Shown here: piece after piece, positions 1-6,530 of the stretch
How positions within the stretch are numbered: the stretch's first letter is position 1
Layout of the letters: every line of letters starts with the position of its first letter
Assembly: GCA_030591795.1 (NCBI GenBank)
Contig: JAUVAJ010000019.1
Location: forward strand, 1-10,876
Direction: 5' to 3'
From: Desulfuromonadales bacterium
GTDB taxonomy: Bacteria > Desulfobacterota > Desulfuromonadia > Desulfuromonadales > UBA2294
Length of the DNA: 10,876 nt
Notes under the pieces: generated by a model
The model's database searches: none
What the model was told of the DNA's origin: nothing
What the model saw: the letters and a program-made list of their open reading frames with translations, nothing else
Made by a program: the position numbers and the translations under genes

Positions 1-23
1 AAATGATAATCAGGGAGGTGTTC

Positions 24-1841
24 ATGCAGAAAGCCACAAGGTTTTTGTCTGTTGTTACCGTCTTTTTTGTTCTTCCTGTTTTGCTGATCTCCTGCGGCGG
101 TGGCGATACTATTGTTGAAAATGTCGGCGCACAGCAAAGCACGGTTGTCCCGCTCTATAGTGTTAACGGCGCCAACTGGAACGATTACGTAGCAGACGAT
201 GGCGCTGATCCCTTCAGTGCTTCCGACACCGCCTGCAATCCTGCTGTTGACACCCCCTGTATTCACGGCGGTCAGATGATGAGCATGGCAGTGCCTGGCA
301 AATCAAGTTGTACCGGCCTGACGGCAGCTGATGGTTTTCAGGTGTTTGAGTGGAGTTGTGACGACAGCGTCAGCCCGGTCAGGTTTGTTACCACCGGTTT
401 CAAGGTAGATAGAGGGCTGTCTGACCTGATCGATTTTAATGCAGTTTCTTTTCGAGATAACTACCTGATTGTCTGGGAGGCTGGAAGTGTAATCACCGCT
501 TCGCTTCCGGCGGTCTGGTGGGGCAACGCTGTTGTCGTCAATAATAATGCCGGCAGTATGAATGCAGGTGAGATTAATCTGGTCACCCAATATCCAAATA
601 CAACCCCATATACAATCACTGCCGACCGGGTGGCGTTGCTTGTTAGGCCGGGAATAGTCCTTACCGGCAGCGCCACAGTTGACGAAACCATCATCACAGC
701 CAATGGACAGAATTTTATCTGGGTGGAGGGGGTTATTGACGCGACGGGTGATGCCACCGGGATCAGCCTGAATGTGAATTTCTCTCGCTTGAATAATTTG
801 GGTGTAATAAACGCTGACTTCGCAGGCATTGACCTGAGTGGTTCCAACAACAGCCTGAGCAGCATCACCGCCAGCGGGAATAATAACTACGGCGTTTACC
901 TTGCTCAAGCCTCGAACAACAGCCTGAGTAATATTACCGCCAGCGGGAATAGCTACGGCGTTACCCTTTTTGACTCCTCGAACAACAACAGCCTGAACAA
1001 TATCACTGCCAGCGGCAATATCTACGACGGCGTTTTCCTTGATTTATCCTCAAGCAACATCCTGAGCAATATCACCGCCAGCGGGAATTTCCACGGTGTT
1101 TTCATTGATTTATCCTCGAACAACAGCCTGAGCAATATCACCGCCAGCGGGAATAGCAACAACGGCGTTTACCTTCGTAGCTCCTCGGACATCAGCCTAA
1201 GCAATATCACCGCCAGCGGGAATGGCTGGATCGGCGTTATCGTTTCTCTAGACACGAACAACAACAGCCTGAGCAATATCACCGCCAGCGGGAATGGCAT
1301 CTACGGCATTGGCCTGGTGGCTACTTCCACGAACAACACCTTCACCGGCGAATTGCAGGTTGGAGACAATGCTACATCCAATTGTTACGTAGAAGGTGGA
1401 ACGAATCCTGGTTTGGTAGATATTACCTGCACAGATACTGGCATTGATGGTTCAAACACTTATGGCACAAACAGCTCGGATGCCTTGCTGACCACCAATG
1501 TTTCGGTCGCAAGCTCATTTGTTGATCCGGCGGTTGGCGATTATTCGCTTCTGACAACTGATAATGTCATTCGTGATGTCCTTGCCATCCCGACCGGCAT
1601 CGATTCCTACACCCGCACCTGGAGTGATGCCAGCACCACAGAAATGTTGCGCAATGCCGTCGAAATCCAGAATGACGGTATCGGCAATGACAACCTGCTC
1701 TGTGAATCGAATGAGACCTGTCTTTACACACCGAACATCGCCGCCTACCAGGGGCATGGTGATCTTGTGTCAGCTGGAACCTTCAGTGATGGAACGATCA
1801 CTGGGGTAACATTGCTGCGGTATGGAGTGAATGGGTATTAG
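24..1841 (+). CDS. Beta-helix repeat lipoprotein, outer-membrane type (NosD-like PbH1 repeats)
   Basis: Predicted surface or periplasmic lipoprotein of 605 residues; its function is unknown. The start at 24 is chosen because a strong ribosome binding site (AGGGAGGTG, 12-20) lies just upstream; an in-frame ATG at 3 would put that site inside the gene. Residues 1-24 form a lipoprotein signal with lipobox L-I-S-C (Cys24). A Gly-rich linker follows, and the +2 residue is Gly, not Asp, which fits outer-membrane sorting. An N-terminal domain with four cysteines (about residues 70-115) precedes a right-handed beta-helix region; residues 275-436 are seven near-identical coils of 22-25 residues carrying the motif NITASGN. 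The C-terminal part (about 440-605) has four more cysteines, so up to four disulfides are possible. NosD/PbH1 coils usually form elongated carbohydrate- or surface-interacting folds. The gene converges on the kinase at 2313, and its promoter lies outside the window. Confidence 0.85.
   Translation: MQKATRFLSVVTVFFVLPVLLISCGGGDTIVENVGAQQSTVVPLYSVNGANWNDYVADDGADPFSASDTACNPAVDTPCIHGGQMMSMAVPGKSSCTGLTAADGFQVFEWSCDDSVSPVRFVTTGFKVDRGLSDLIDFNAVSFRDNYLIVWEAGSVITASLPAVWWGNAVVVNNNAGSMNAGEINLVTQYPNTTPYTITADRVALLVRPGIVLTGSATVDETIITANGQNFIWVEGVIDATGDATGISLNVNFSRLNNLGVINADFAGIDLSGSNNSLSSITASGNNNYGVYLAQASNNSLSNITASGNSYGVTLFDSSNNNSLNNITASGNIYDGVFLDLSSSNILSNITASGNFHGVFIDLSSNNSLSNITASGNSNNGVYLRSSSDISLSNITASGNGWIGVIVSLDTNNNSLSNITASGNGIYGIGLVATSTNNTFTGELQVGDNATSNCYVEGGTNPGLVDITCTDTGIDGSNTYGTNSSDALLTTNVSVASSFVDPAVGDYSLLTTDNVIRDVLAIPTGIDSYTRTWSDASTTEMLRNAVEIQNDGIGNDNLLCESNETCLYTPNIAAYQGHGDLVSAGTFSDGTITGVTLLRYGVNGY
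846..1331 (+). repeat. Seven in-frame tandem repeats of 66-75 bases in the lipoprotein gene
   Basis: The units begin at 846, 915, 981, 1053, 1119, 1188 and 1257; a decayed eighth starts at 1332 (NNTFTG). Each encodes one beta-helix coil, N-N-S-L-S-N-I-T-A-S-G-N followed by a variable G-V-x-L turn. The core ATCACCGCCAGCGGGAAT is identical in five units (1 and 4-7), and units 3 and 4 also share GATTTATCCTC. Unit lengths differ by whole codons (66, 69, 72 or 75 bases), so the frame is always kept. Low synonymous divergence in the core suggests recent unit duplication or gene conversion. Confidence 0.9.
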
Positions 1842-1981
1842 GTGGGAGTGGCCCATAAGTCACGAGGCCCGGTACGTGAAAATACGTTCCACTCACCTGG
1901 GTTTGTGAGACTCTCTTGATTTTGCTCATTTCGACGGTGAATTAAAAATGGAACAACTTGTGGGACTATTAGAATTTTGAC

Positions 1982-2014
1982 GACTCGATAACATTCAGGT
2001 ACTTTGGTCGAGTC
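1982..2014 (+). terminator. Possible weak terminator or stem-loop after the lipoprotein gene
   Basis: GACTCGA (1982-1988) and TCGAGTC (2008-2014) are perfect reverse complements around a 19-base loop, followed by the T-rich TTATTTAT. The stem is only moderately GC-rich, the loop is long, and the site is 140 bases past the stop codon, so termination activity is uncertain. Confidence 0.3.
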
Positions 2015-2125
2015 TTATTTATGTACATAAATAATAAATCCAATGTAACGAAATTAAAACGAACGGTCAATCAAACGACCATTCCTATAAATCCTGTTAT
2101 TTCTAATCAGAGGCTCAATATACTC

Positions 2126-2140
2126 GAATCAACCTGATTC
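2126..2140. repeat. Perfect 6-bp hairpin (GAATCA-ACC-TGATTC)
   Basis: A 15-base perfect inverted repeat with a 3-base loop, in the gene-free region. No T-tract follows on either strand. It could be a protein-binding palindrome or a small RNA hairpin; no function is assigned. Confidence 0.4.
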
Positions 2141-2172
2141 TTACATACCCTGCTATCCAGTAACGCTGAAAG

Positions 2173-2200
2173 TTTCCTAGCAGTCGTGCTTTTTAGGAAA
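2173..2200. repeat. Stem-loop TTTCCTA...TAGGAAA with inner GCA/TGC stem
   Basis: A 7-bp outer stem (2173-2179 with 2194-2200) is continued by an inner 3-bp stem (2180-2182 with 2187-2189) closed by a GTCG loop, with a one-sided bulge of four T. There is no T-tract at either end, so it is not a plain terminator. Confidence 0.4.
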
Positions 2201-2207
2201 TTAACCT

Positions 2208-2259
2208 GTCAAAGTGTGTTTACAAAAACAGGGGCAATTCATATTGAGGTCAAAGTGTG
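2208..2259. repeat. Two copies of GTCAAAGTGTG spaced 41 bases apart
   Basis: Copies lie at 2208-2218 and 2249-2259 in the same orientation. The centre-to-centre distance is 41 bases, close to four DNA helical turns, which is the spacing expected of a dimeric DNA-binding protein's paired sites. No promoter was recognised next to them, and they lie just past the 3' end of the kinase gene at 2313. Confidence 0.4.
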
Positions 2260-2312
2260 ATCTCTCGTAAATTCTCCTACATTGTACAGAGATGCTCAGA
2301 TTGACTGAAGTG

Positions 2313-3284
2313 CTATTTGGGTAAAGCAATAGTAACAGTTGTGCCAACTTCCCTCTGACTGACAATATCAATCGTACCATTGTGGCTTTCAACTATATTT
2401 TTAACAATCGCCATCCCCAGACCGAGCCCCCCGACAAAAGTATTCTCGGTTTGAGCTCTAAAAAACTTGTTGTAGACCTGCTTGACTTCGTCTTCGGTCA
2501 TGCCTATACCGTTGTCACTGACACGGATCAAGGCCTGAGTCCCCTGATCAATCACCGACACTTCGATCACATCTCGTAGACCTTTTGAGAATTTGACCGC
2601 ATTGCTTAGCAGGTTGTCAAGAATCTGGCTAATGCGAATCTCATCAAACGGTAAAACCAGAGGGCCAGCCGGGAGGTCGAGTTGGAAGGCCATGTCTGGG
2701 AAGCGCATACAGTAAACGTCGTATACAAGGTTGACCTTCTCTAGCAGATCATGTTCCTCGAGCATGACTTTCAGTTTTTCTCCTGTTTCAAAACGATCTA
2801 CAATCCCCAAATCATCGATTATCCTCTTGAGGCTATTTGTTTTACTAAGAATGACTTCCAGGAACTCTTTGCGACGATCAGGCTCTAAGTCATCAAGTAG
2901 TATCTCAGTGTATCCCCTGATAGTTGTAACAGGTGTACATAACTCATGAGAGGCAATCGAAATTAAATCACTTTTTAGTTGATCAATTTCTACAAGCTGA
3001 TTTTGGATTGTTTCCGAATTATCGAGTCTGATGATCGTTTCCCGCATTGGCTTGAGGAGTGAATAGTAAAGGCAGGGAACAACAAAGAGGGTCAGGAGAG
3101 CTGCATCAACAAGGCCTATAAAAAATAGATTATGGAGATCCAGAAAATAAATCAGTAGCATCACAAATGCTTCAGCAACGAAGATAGTGACTACCGAGGT
3201 AACAAACAGACTGAAAGGTCCAGGCTTGAAGATTGCAAAAGAGTCATTGTCGGGAGGATGGTTGTCTGACGGATTTTTCCGCAT
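2313..3284 (-). CDS. Membrane sensor histidine kinase (two TM helices, HisKA, HATPase_c)
   Basis: Cytoplasmic-catalytic histidine kinase with almost no sensor domain. The frame is open up to a GTG at 3332 (339 residues) with further ATGs at 3296 and 3284. I chose 3284 because only it has a Shine-Dalgarno-like AAAGGA, although the spacing is tight (3 bases). Numbering from the GTG: TM helices at about 41-63 and 69-91 with only a short connecting loop, a coiled linker about 97-122, HisKA with phospho-acceptor His129 in S-H-E-L-C-T-P, N-box Asn244, G1 D-N-G-I-G-M 273-278, and G2 G-G-L-G-L-G 301-306. All catalytic boxes are intact. The usual H-box Arg is Cys here. With so short a periplasmic loop the stimulus may come from the membrane or a partner protein. 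No response regulator is nearby. Its long leader carries a candidate c-di-GMP riboswitch. Confidence 0.9.
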   Translation of the reverse strand: MRKNPSDNHPPDNDSFAIFKPGPFSLFVTSVVTIFVAEAFVMLLIYFLDLHNLFFIGLVDAALLTLFVVPCLYYSLLKPMRETIIRLDNSETIQNQLVEIDQLKSDLISIASHELCTPVTTIRGYTEILLDDLEPDRRKEFLEVILSKTNSLKRIIDDLGIVDRFETGEKLKVMLEEHDLLEKVNLVYDVYCMRFPDMAFQLDLPAGPLVLPFDEIRISQILDNLLSNAVKFSKGLRDVIEVSVIDQGTQALIRVSDNGIGMTEDEVKQVYNKFFRAQTENTFVGGLGLGMAIVKNIVESHNGTIDIVSQREVGTTVTIALPK

Positions 3285-3359
3285 AATTCCTTTCATGATT
3301 AATACAGGCCCATAAAAATCATCTATAAACACCGAGATAAACGCACAAAGATATGCTCT

Positions 3360-3378
3360 GTTCCATGCTCTTCGGAAC
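3360..3378 (-). promoter_or_regulatory. Alternative hairpin overlapping the 3' strand of the riboswitch closing helix
   Basis: On the - strand GTTCC (3378-3374) can pair with GGAAC (3364-3360) across a 9-base loop. The first arm includes bases 3376-3378 of the aptamer's 3' closing strand (3376-3380), so hairpin and aptamer are mutually exclusive. This is the geometry of a riboswitch expression platform. No T-tract follows, so control by translation, RNA stability or a downstream structure is more likely than simple termination. The function is inference. Confidence 0.4.
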
Positions 3379-3437
3379 TTCGCTTATCTGCATGAGCCCC
3401 GTCGCTTTGCGTCACCGGGTCGCCACGACTTTAAGCT
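3376..3437 (-). promoter_or_regulatory. Probable cyclic-di-GMP-I (GEMM-I) riboswitch aptamer, diverged
   Basis: On the - strand the leader reads AGCTT-AAAG, then a 5-bp hairpin TCGTG-GCGA-CCCGG with one U-C mismatch and a GNRA tetraloop, then TGACGCAAAGC, then GACGGGGCTC, AGATAAGC and AAGTT. The block GGTGACGCAAAGC next to a GNRA hairpin is the hallmark of GEMM-I aptamers. The closing helix differs from the common GGCAA/TTGCC but still pairs: AGCTT (3437-3433) with AAGTT (3380-3376), including one G-U. A candidate promoter lies just upstream and the kinase gene 90 bases downstream. The second helix is short (GCT/AGC), so loss of function or altered ligand specificity is possible. Cyclic-di-GMP is the usual ligand; some Geobacter members bind cGAMP. 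Confidence 0.6.
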
Positions 3438-3454
3438 AACATCAAACGTAACGC

Positions 3455-3484
3455 ATTTTACACTATACAGCTAGCATCTCACAA
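3455..3484 (-). promoter_or_regulatory. Candidate sigma-70 promoter for the riboswitch-led kinase
   Basis: On the - strand, -35 TTGTGA (3484-3479) and -10 TAAAAT (3460-3455) are separated by 18 bases. Transcription would start near 3448, about 10 bases before the aptamer's first paired base, which is where a riboswitch transcript should begin. Confidence 0.45.
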
Positions 3485-3498
3485 CCTTCTTACAACCC

Positions 3499-3638
3499 TT
3501 GAGTTTGAAGAACGAATTTTTAGCAGGCAGGGGCTTTGTTTATTGAAAAAGAAATTTTATTAGGAATCCTCTCACATTGTTTGGAGGGTGTGTAATTGGC
3601 AGAAATGCGAAATTATTACTGCCCCTGACTCATAAGAA
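3499..3638 (-). repeat. 140-base intergenic repeat, copy A
   Basis: This aligns without a single gap to 7366-7505 (offset 3867); hand counting gives about 102 of 140 matches. The best-conserved parts are a 17-base identical block (3566-3582, around CTCTCACATT), the first 20 bases (18 matches), and AGCAGGCAG (3522-3530). It sits between the terminator of the upstream kinase and the candidate promoter of the downstream kinase. It has no shared reading frame. It may be a duplicated regulatory region, a small RNA gene or a decayed mobile repeat. The direction given is that of the flanking genes. Confidence 0.75.
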
Positions 3639-3670
3639 AATGGCCACCTGGGATCATCTCTGGGTGGCCA
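3633..3670 (-). terminator. Rho-independent terminator of the binding-protein/kinase operon
   Basis: On the - strand, TGGCCACC (3670-3663) pairs perfectly with GGTGGCCA (3648-3641) across a 14-base loop, followed at once by TTTTCTTA. It lies about 120 bases past the stop codon of the kinase at 3790 and insulates the next kinase, which has its own leader. Confidence 0.8.
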
Positions 3671-3789
3671 TAATTTGTAGTTAATGAGCGTCTTGAATTG
3701 CTCTATCAATAACACGCCTGTTTTCGTCTCAGCAGTGGTGATTAATAGGAATGTTTTTCTGCCGTAGAGAATAGCATGTGGTGGCAAGG

Positions 3790-5613
3790 TCAAATGGTTT
3801 GATTCTTTCGTTCCCCTGAGAAATTGATCGGCAAACGAAGGGTGACAGTCGTACCTTCCCCTTCTTTACTCTCGATGCTTATTTCGCCGTGGTGTTGGTC
3901 GACAATATTCTTTACGACAACCATCCCGAGTCCAACTCCAAAACCCTTTGTAGAAAACAAAGGCTCGAACACCTTCTCTTTGATATCAGAGGTCATGCCG
4001 ATTCCGTTATCAGTGAAACGCAGTTCATATTTGTCGTCTAGAAAGTGCGTGGAAACGCTCAGATGCTTTCCTTTGGATTGCTTGTCCTGAAGTGCGTGCA
4101 CTGCATTGGCAATGAGATTGACTACCACCTGACGGAGTTTCTCATGGTCAAACGATGCCCGAACACCGCTGGAGAGATCTAGCTCGCAGAATATCTCCTT
4201 GGGGACACTCTGCTCTTTGAATACGGCCATCAACCAATCGTCAACACTCGTCTCCGAAACATCCAAGTCTTTAACGCGTGCATAGCTGTTTAATTCCTCG
4301 ATGATGGTAACGCATCGGCTAATGTTGCGTTCGGCCATTTCGAGAGAGCGGGCCACCTGTGAAGGATCATTACGCTCAAGACTGTCCTCGATTGAGAAAA
4401 GTGATGTTTGAATCGTTCCGAGGGGGTTGCGAAGCTCGTGGCTGACCGTGGCGGTCAACTTCCCAAGGGTAGTTAAGCGCTCACCTTGAATCAATTCCGC
4501 CTGTGCTTCATTCAACTTGAGTGTCCGGTCCTCAACCAGAAGTTCCAAGTGCTCGCGGTGTTTGTATAGTTCTTCCTCCGCCAGTTTGCGGTCAGTGATA
4601 TCTTTATCTCCGCCACGGTAGCCCTTGATGGTACCTTCCTCATCAAAAAACGGGACGGCATTTGTCAGCAGACAGACAGCTGTCCCATCTTTGGCGATTT
4701 TCCAATTCTCCAGGTCAACAATTTGTTTCTCATCGGCAACAGCCTCAACAAAAAGACCACGGATTTTAACGGCATCCTTCTCCGGCATCAAATCGAATGG
4801 TGCCTGGCCAAGCATTTCATCCGCGGAATAGCCCAATGTATCTATGACGTTTTCCGAACAATAAGTGTAACGACCATCTATATCTGCCTCCCATACCCAG
4901 TTTGTCATCGCGGCCTGACGAAAACGCTCTTTACTTTCTATGAGTTCAGATATCTGTCGATTGATCTGTTCCTCCATCCCTGTGAGCACGGTCAGTAAAG
5001 GTTGAAATTCTCGATAACTCTTCGGCATGGCTTTGAGTCCTATGTGAGGACCTTGGCCGAAGGATTTGGCGACGTTCGTGAGTTGCTTTATGGGACGCCT
5101 GAAGAGTCGGTTTACGAGGAATACAGTACTTAAAGTGATAGCCACCAGAACGGCCAGGAGAATGATTACGTTGACCCACAGTAACTTTTCCATTTGTGCG
5201 TTCATCGCCTTCATGGAAAGGCTCATCTGCACTCTCCCGACAACTTCACCTCTATGCTCGATTGAAACAAGGTGGTTCAGGGCGATGGGGCCATTGTCTC
5301 TTTGCTTTGTGTAGATTATGTTGCCCTCAGAATCATGAATTGTAACAGCGTTAAGCGTTTGATCCTCCATCAGGGTCTGGCCTATTATCTTGACCGCCTG
5401 GTCATCTATTTCCCATAGAGGCAAATACAAGACACCCTGGAGATAGATGCCTAATTGCAGGTTTTTTGCTTCAACCCGCGCTTTTGTCTTGTGGTTGGCG
5501 TCGTAATAAAACCAACCGCCAGCCAACAAAGTGACCACGGCGACCACTGCGGTAAGAGCCAGAATCAGCCTGCCCGCTAGAGATATCCCCGATTTGTTTA
5601 ATTCATAATTCAC
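3790..5613 (-). CDS. HAMP-PAS sensor histidine kinase linked to two solute-binding proteins
   Basis: Inner-membrane hybrid-less histidine kinase, 607 residues. The GTG start at 5613 has GGGGA a few bases upstream. Order: TM1 about 12-34, a periplasmic sensor about 37-145 of Cache-like character (L-W-E-I-D near 66-70, then D-S-E-G-N), TM2 about 147-168, HAMP 169-222, PAS plus PAC about 232-350 ending I-T-D-R-K, a coiled coil about 350-385, HisKA with His392 in S-H-E-L-R-N-P, N-box Asn503, G1 D-N-G-I-G-M 535-540, F-box near 549-556, and G2 G-V-G-L-G-M 559-564. The H-box and compact catalytic domain resemble NtrB/ZraS-like kinases, which often act with sigma-54 regulators, but no regulator is encoded here. 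It is the last gene of an apparent operon with the binding proteins at 6531 and 5687; a periplasmic ligand-loaded binding protein could be its input. The sensor fold and the partnership are inferred. Confidence 0.9.
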   Translation of the reverse strand: MNYELNKSGISLAGRLILALTAVVAVVTLLAGGWFYYDANHKTKARVEAKNLQLGIYLQGVLYLPLWEIDDQAVKIIGQTLMEDQTLNAVTIHDSEGNIIYTKQRDNGPIALNHLVSIEHRGEVVGRVQMSLSMKAMNAQMEKLLWVNVIILLAVLVAITLSTVFLVNRLFRRPIKQLTNVAKSFGQGPHIGLKAMPKSYREFQPLLTVLTGMEEQINRQISELIESKERFRQAAMTNWVWEADIDGRYTYCSENVIDTLGYSADEMLGQAPFDLMPEKDAVKIRGLFVEAVADEKQIVDLENWKIAKDGTAVCLLTNAVPFFDEEGTIKGYRGGDKDITDRKLAEEELYKHREHLELLVEDRTLKLNEAQAELIQGERLTTLGKLTATVSHELRNPLGTIQTSLFSIEDSLERNDPSQVARSLEMAERNISRCVTIIEELNSYARVKDLDVSETSVDDWLMAVFKEQSVPKEIFCELDLSSGVRASFDHEKLRQVVVNLIANAVHALQDKQSKGKHLSVSTHFLDDKYELRFTDNGIGMTSDIKEKVFEPLFSTKGFGVGLGMVVVKNIVDQHHGEISIESKEGEGTTVTLRLPINFSGERKNQTI

Positions 5614-5652
5614 GAGGTTCCCCGTTGATGAAATTTTATCAAATTATTAGTT

Positions 5653-5681
5653 AAGGGAATCCGAGGAAAAGATTCACCCTT
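5653..5681 (-). other. Intercistronic stem-loop between binding protein and kinase genes
   Basis: On the - strand AAGGG/CCCTT and AATC/GATT form a 9-bp stem with a 2-base bulge and a 9-base loop. It begins 5 bases after the stop codon at 5687 and ends about 40 bases before the kinase GTG. No T-tract follows, so read-through is expected. Such hairpins often protect the upstream message and allow more binding protein than kinase to be made; that role is inferred. Confidence 0.5.
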
Positions 5682-5686
5682 TGCGA

Positions 5687-6433
5687 CTATTGACTGCATT
5701 CAGGAACTAGGCTGTTAAATTTTTCAATGAACGTGGGGCGGGACTTTAAAAATTCTTTTGAAAAGTAAACGGATAGAGGCTTGTTCTTATTCAAATAAAT
5801 CTTCACTTGATCTTCCACACCATATTTTTTTAGCAGTGCGCCCATCACATAATTGTTTGCCATAACAGCATCAACGCGCCGCGCTAGAAGTATTTTCAAT
5901 AGACCTTCGGTATCTTTCGGCATGGTTGTTACATTGTAATTATGCTCTTTCATCCAATCCAGCATATTTGCCCCAAGGAAGCCGCCAACAGTTGCTTGCT
6001 TCTTAAAGTCTTGGTTTTGAGGAGACAGTGGATTTTCTTTGAGAAGATACCAGTTCCATTTCTGATCCGCGATAACTGCGGACTTTACGACATATGCATC
6101 CCTTGAATCTTTTTGTGACGCCGCAAAAAATCCTTCAGCAAGTCCTCGCTGAACAAGCACTTGTGCTCTTGTCCATGGTACAACCTGGATCTCCAAAGGG
6201 ATGTCTAATTTTTTAAAAACACATCTCACTCGATCGACAGCCACCCCTTTAAAGGTTTCATCCGCTATCACCTGTTCTTTGTATTCTGGTGAATAACTGC
6301 CGTATGGGTATAAATTATGCGTCGTTAAAACCACCTTTTCTTTTGATAATGCAAAACACTCCCCCCCCACGCTTAATGTTAAGCAGATAAGGGCCACCAA
6401 TAGACTATCTCTGTATTTGGCTGACTTGAGCAT
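5687..6433 (-). CDS. Periplasmic solute-binding protein, family 3-like (second copy)
   Basis: Secreted ligand-binding protein of 248 residues from the ATG at 6433. That start gives a normal signal peptide: basic M-L-K-S-A-K-Y-R, hydrophobic core, and probable cleavage after E-C-F-A (residue 28). The frame extends upstream to a GTG at 6478, which would add 15 residues with a second hydrophobic patch; neither start has a convincing ribosome binding site. The mature part has the family's features: a Y-P-Y-G-S-Y start to the pocket, V-P-W-T-R-A, an A-E-G-F-F-A-A segment near the hinge, and D-A-V-M-A-N-N near the second lobe. The length is typical of PBPb/SBP_bac_3 proteins. No permease or ATPase gene accompanies it. 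It lies between a related binding protein and a kinase. A run of eight G lies in the signal-peptide coding region. The ligand is unknown. Confidence 0.8.
   Translation of the reverse strand: MLKSAKYRDSLLVALICLTLSVGGECFALSKEKVVLTTHNLYPYGSYSPEYKEQVIADETFKGVAVDRVRCVFKKLDIPLEIQVVPWTRAQVLVQRGLAEGFFAASQKDSRDAYVVKSAVIADQKWNWYLLKENPLSPQNQDFKKQATVGGFLGANMLDWMKEHNYNVTTMPKDTEGLLKILLARRVDAVMANNYVMGALLKKYGVEDQVKIYLNKNKPLSVYFSKEFLKSRPTFIEKFNSLVPECSQ
6361..6368 (-). repeat. Homopolymer of eight G (coding strand) in a signal-peptide coding region
   Basis: Eight consecutive C on the + strand encode the Val-Gly-Gly-Glu step of the signal peptide's C-region. Gain or loss of one base would shift the frame before the mature protein begins. 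It is short for a contingency locus, so it may be chance. Confidence 0.5.
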
Positions 6434-6530
6434 ACTTATTATTCGTTTTGTCCATGAAAGGATAAATAGCTTATACACTTACGACTTCTTAAATCTCTTT
6501 ATTGATACCATGCGACTGAATCGATCAGAG

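Larger units (their letters stand above)
1842..2312. other. Gene-free 471-base region between convergent genes, rich in short inverted repeats
   Basis: I find no credible coding sequence here. Elements seen: a perfect 7-bp inverted repeat 1982-1988/2008-2014 followed by TTATTTAT; a 6-bp hairpin with a 3-base loop at 2126-2140; a 7-bp inverted repeat 2173-2179/2194-2200; and a perfect 11-base direct repeat at 2208-2218 and 2249-2259. A weak 5-bp hairpin at 1892-1909 lies downstream of the lipoprotein gene. The region lies between two converging genes, so some of these may be transcript ends, but none has a classical terminator form. Confidence 0.6.

Noticed and set aside
303..908. Long open frames on the - strand (303-908 and 461-868) opposite the lipoprotein gene
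   Set aside because: They lie antisense to a well-supported lipoprotein gene, have no domain motifs, and their composition follows from the opposite strand.
846..1331. Regular repeats resembling a CRISPR array
   Set aside because: The repeats are in frame inside a gene, spacers share sequence, unit length varies by codons, and the translation is a clean beta-helix motif.
1892..1909. Hairpin CTCAC/GTGAG as terminator of the lipoprotein gene
   Set aside because: It has only five pairs around an 8-base loop, followed by a mixed sequence rather than a T-tract.
3572..3793. 73-residue open frame on the - strand between the two kinases
   Set aside because: It overlaps the stop of the kinase gene, runs through the terminator stem and into the 140-base repeat, and has no counterpart frame in the other repeat copy.
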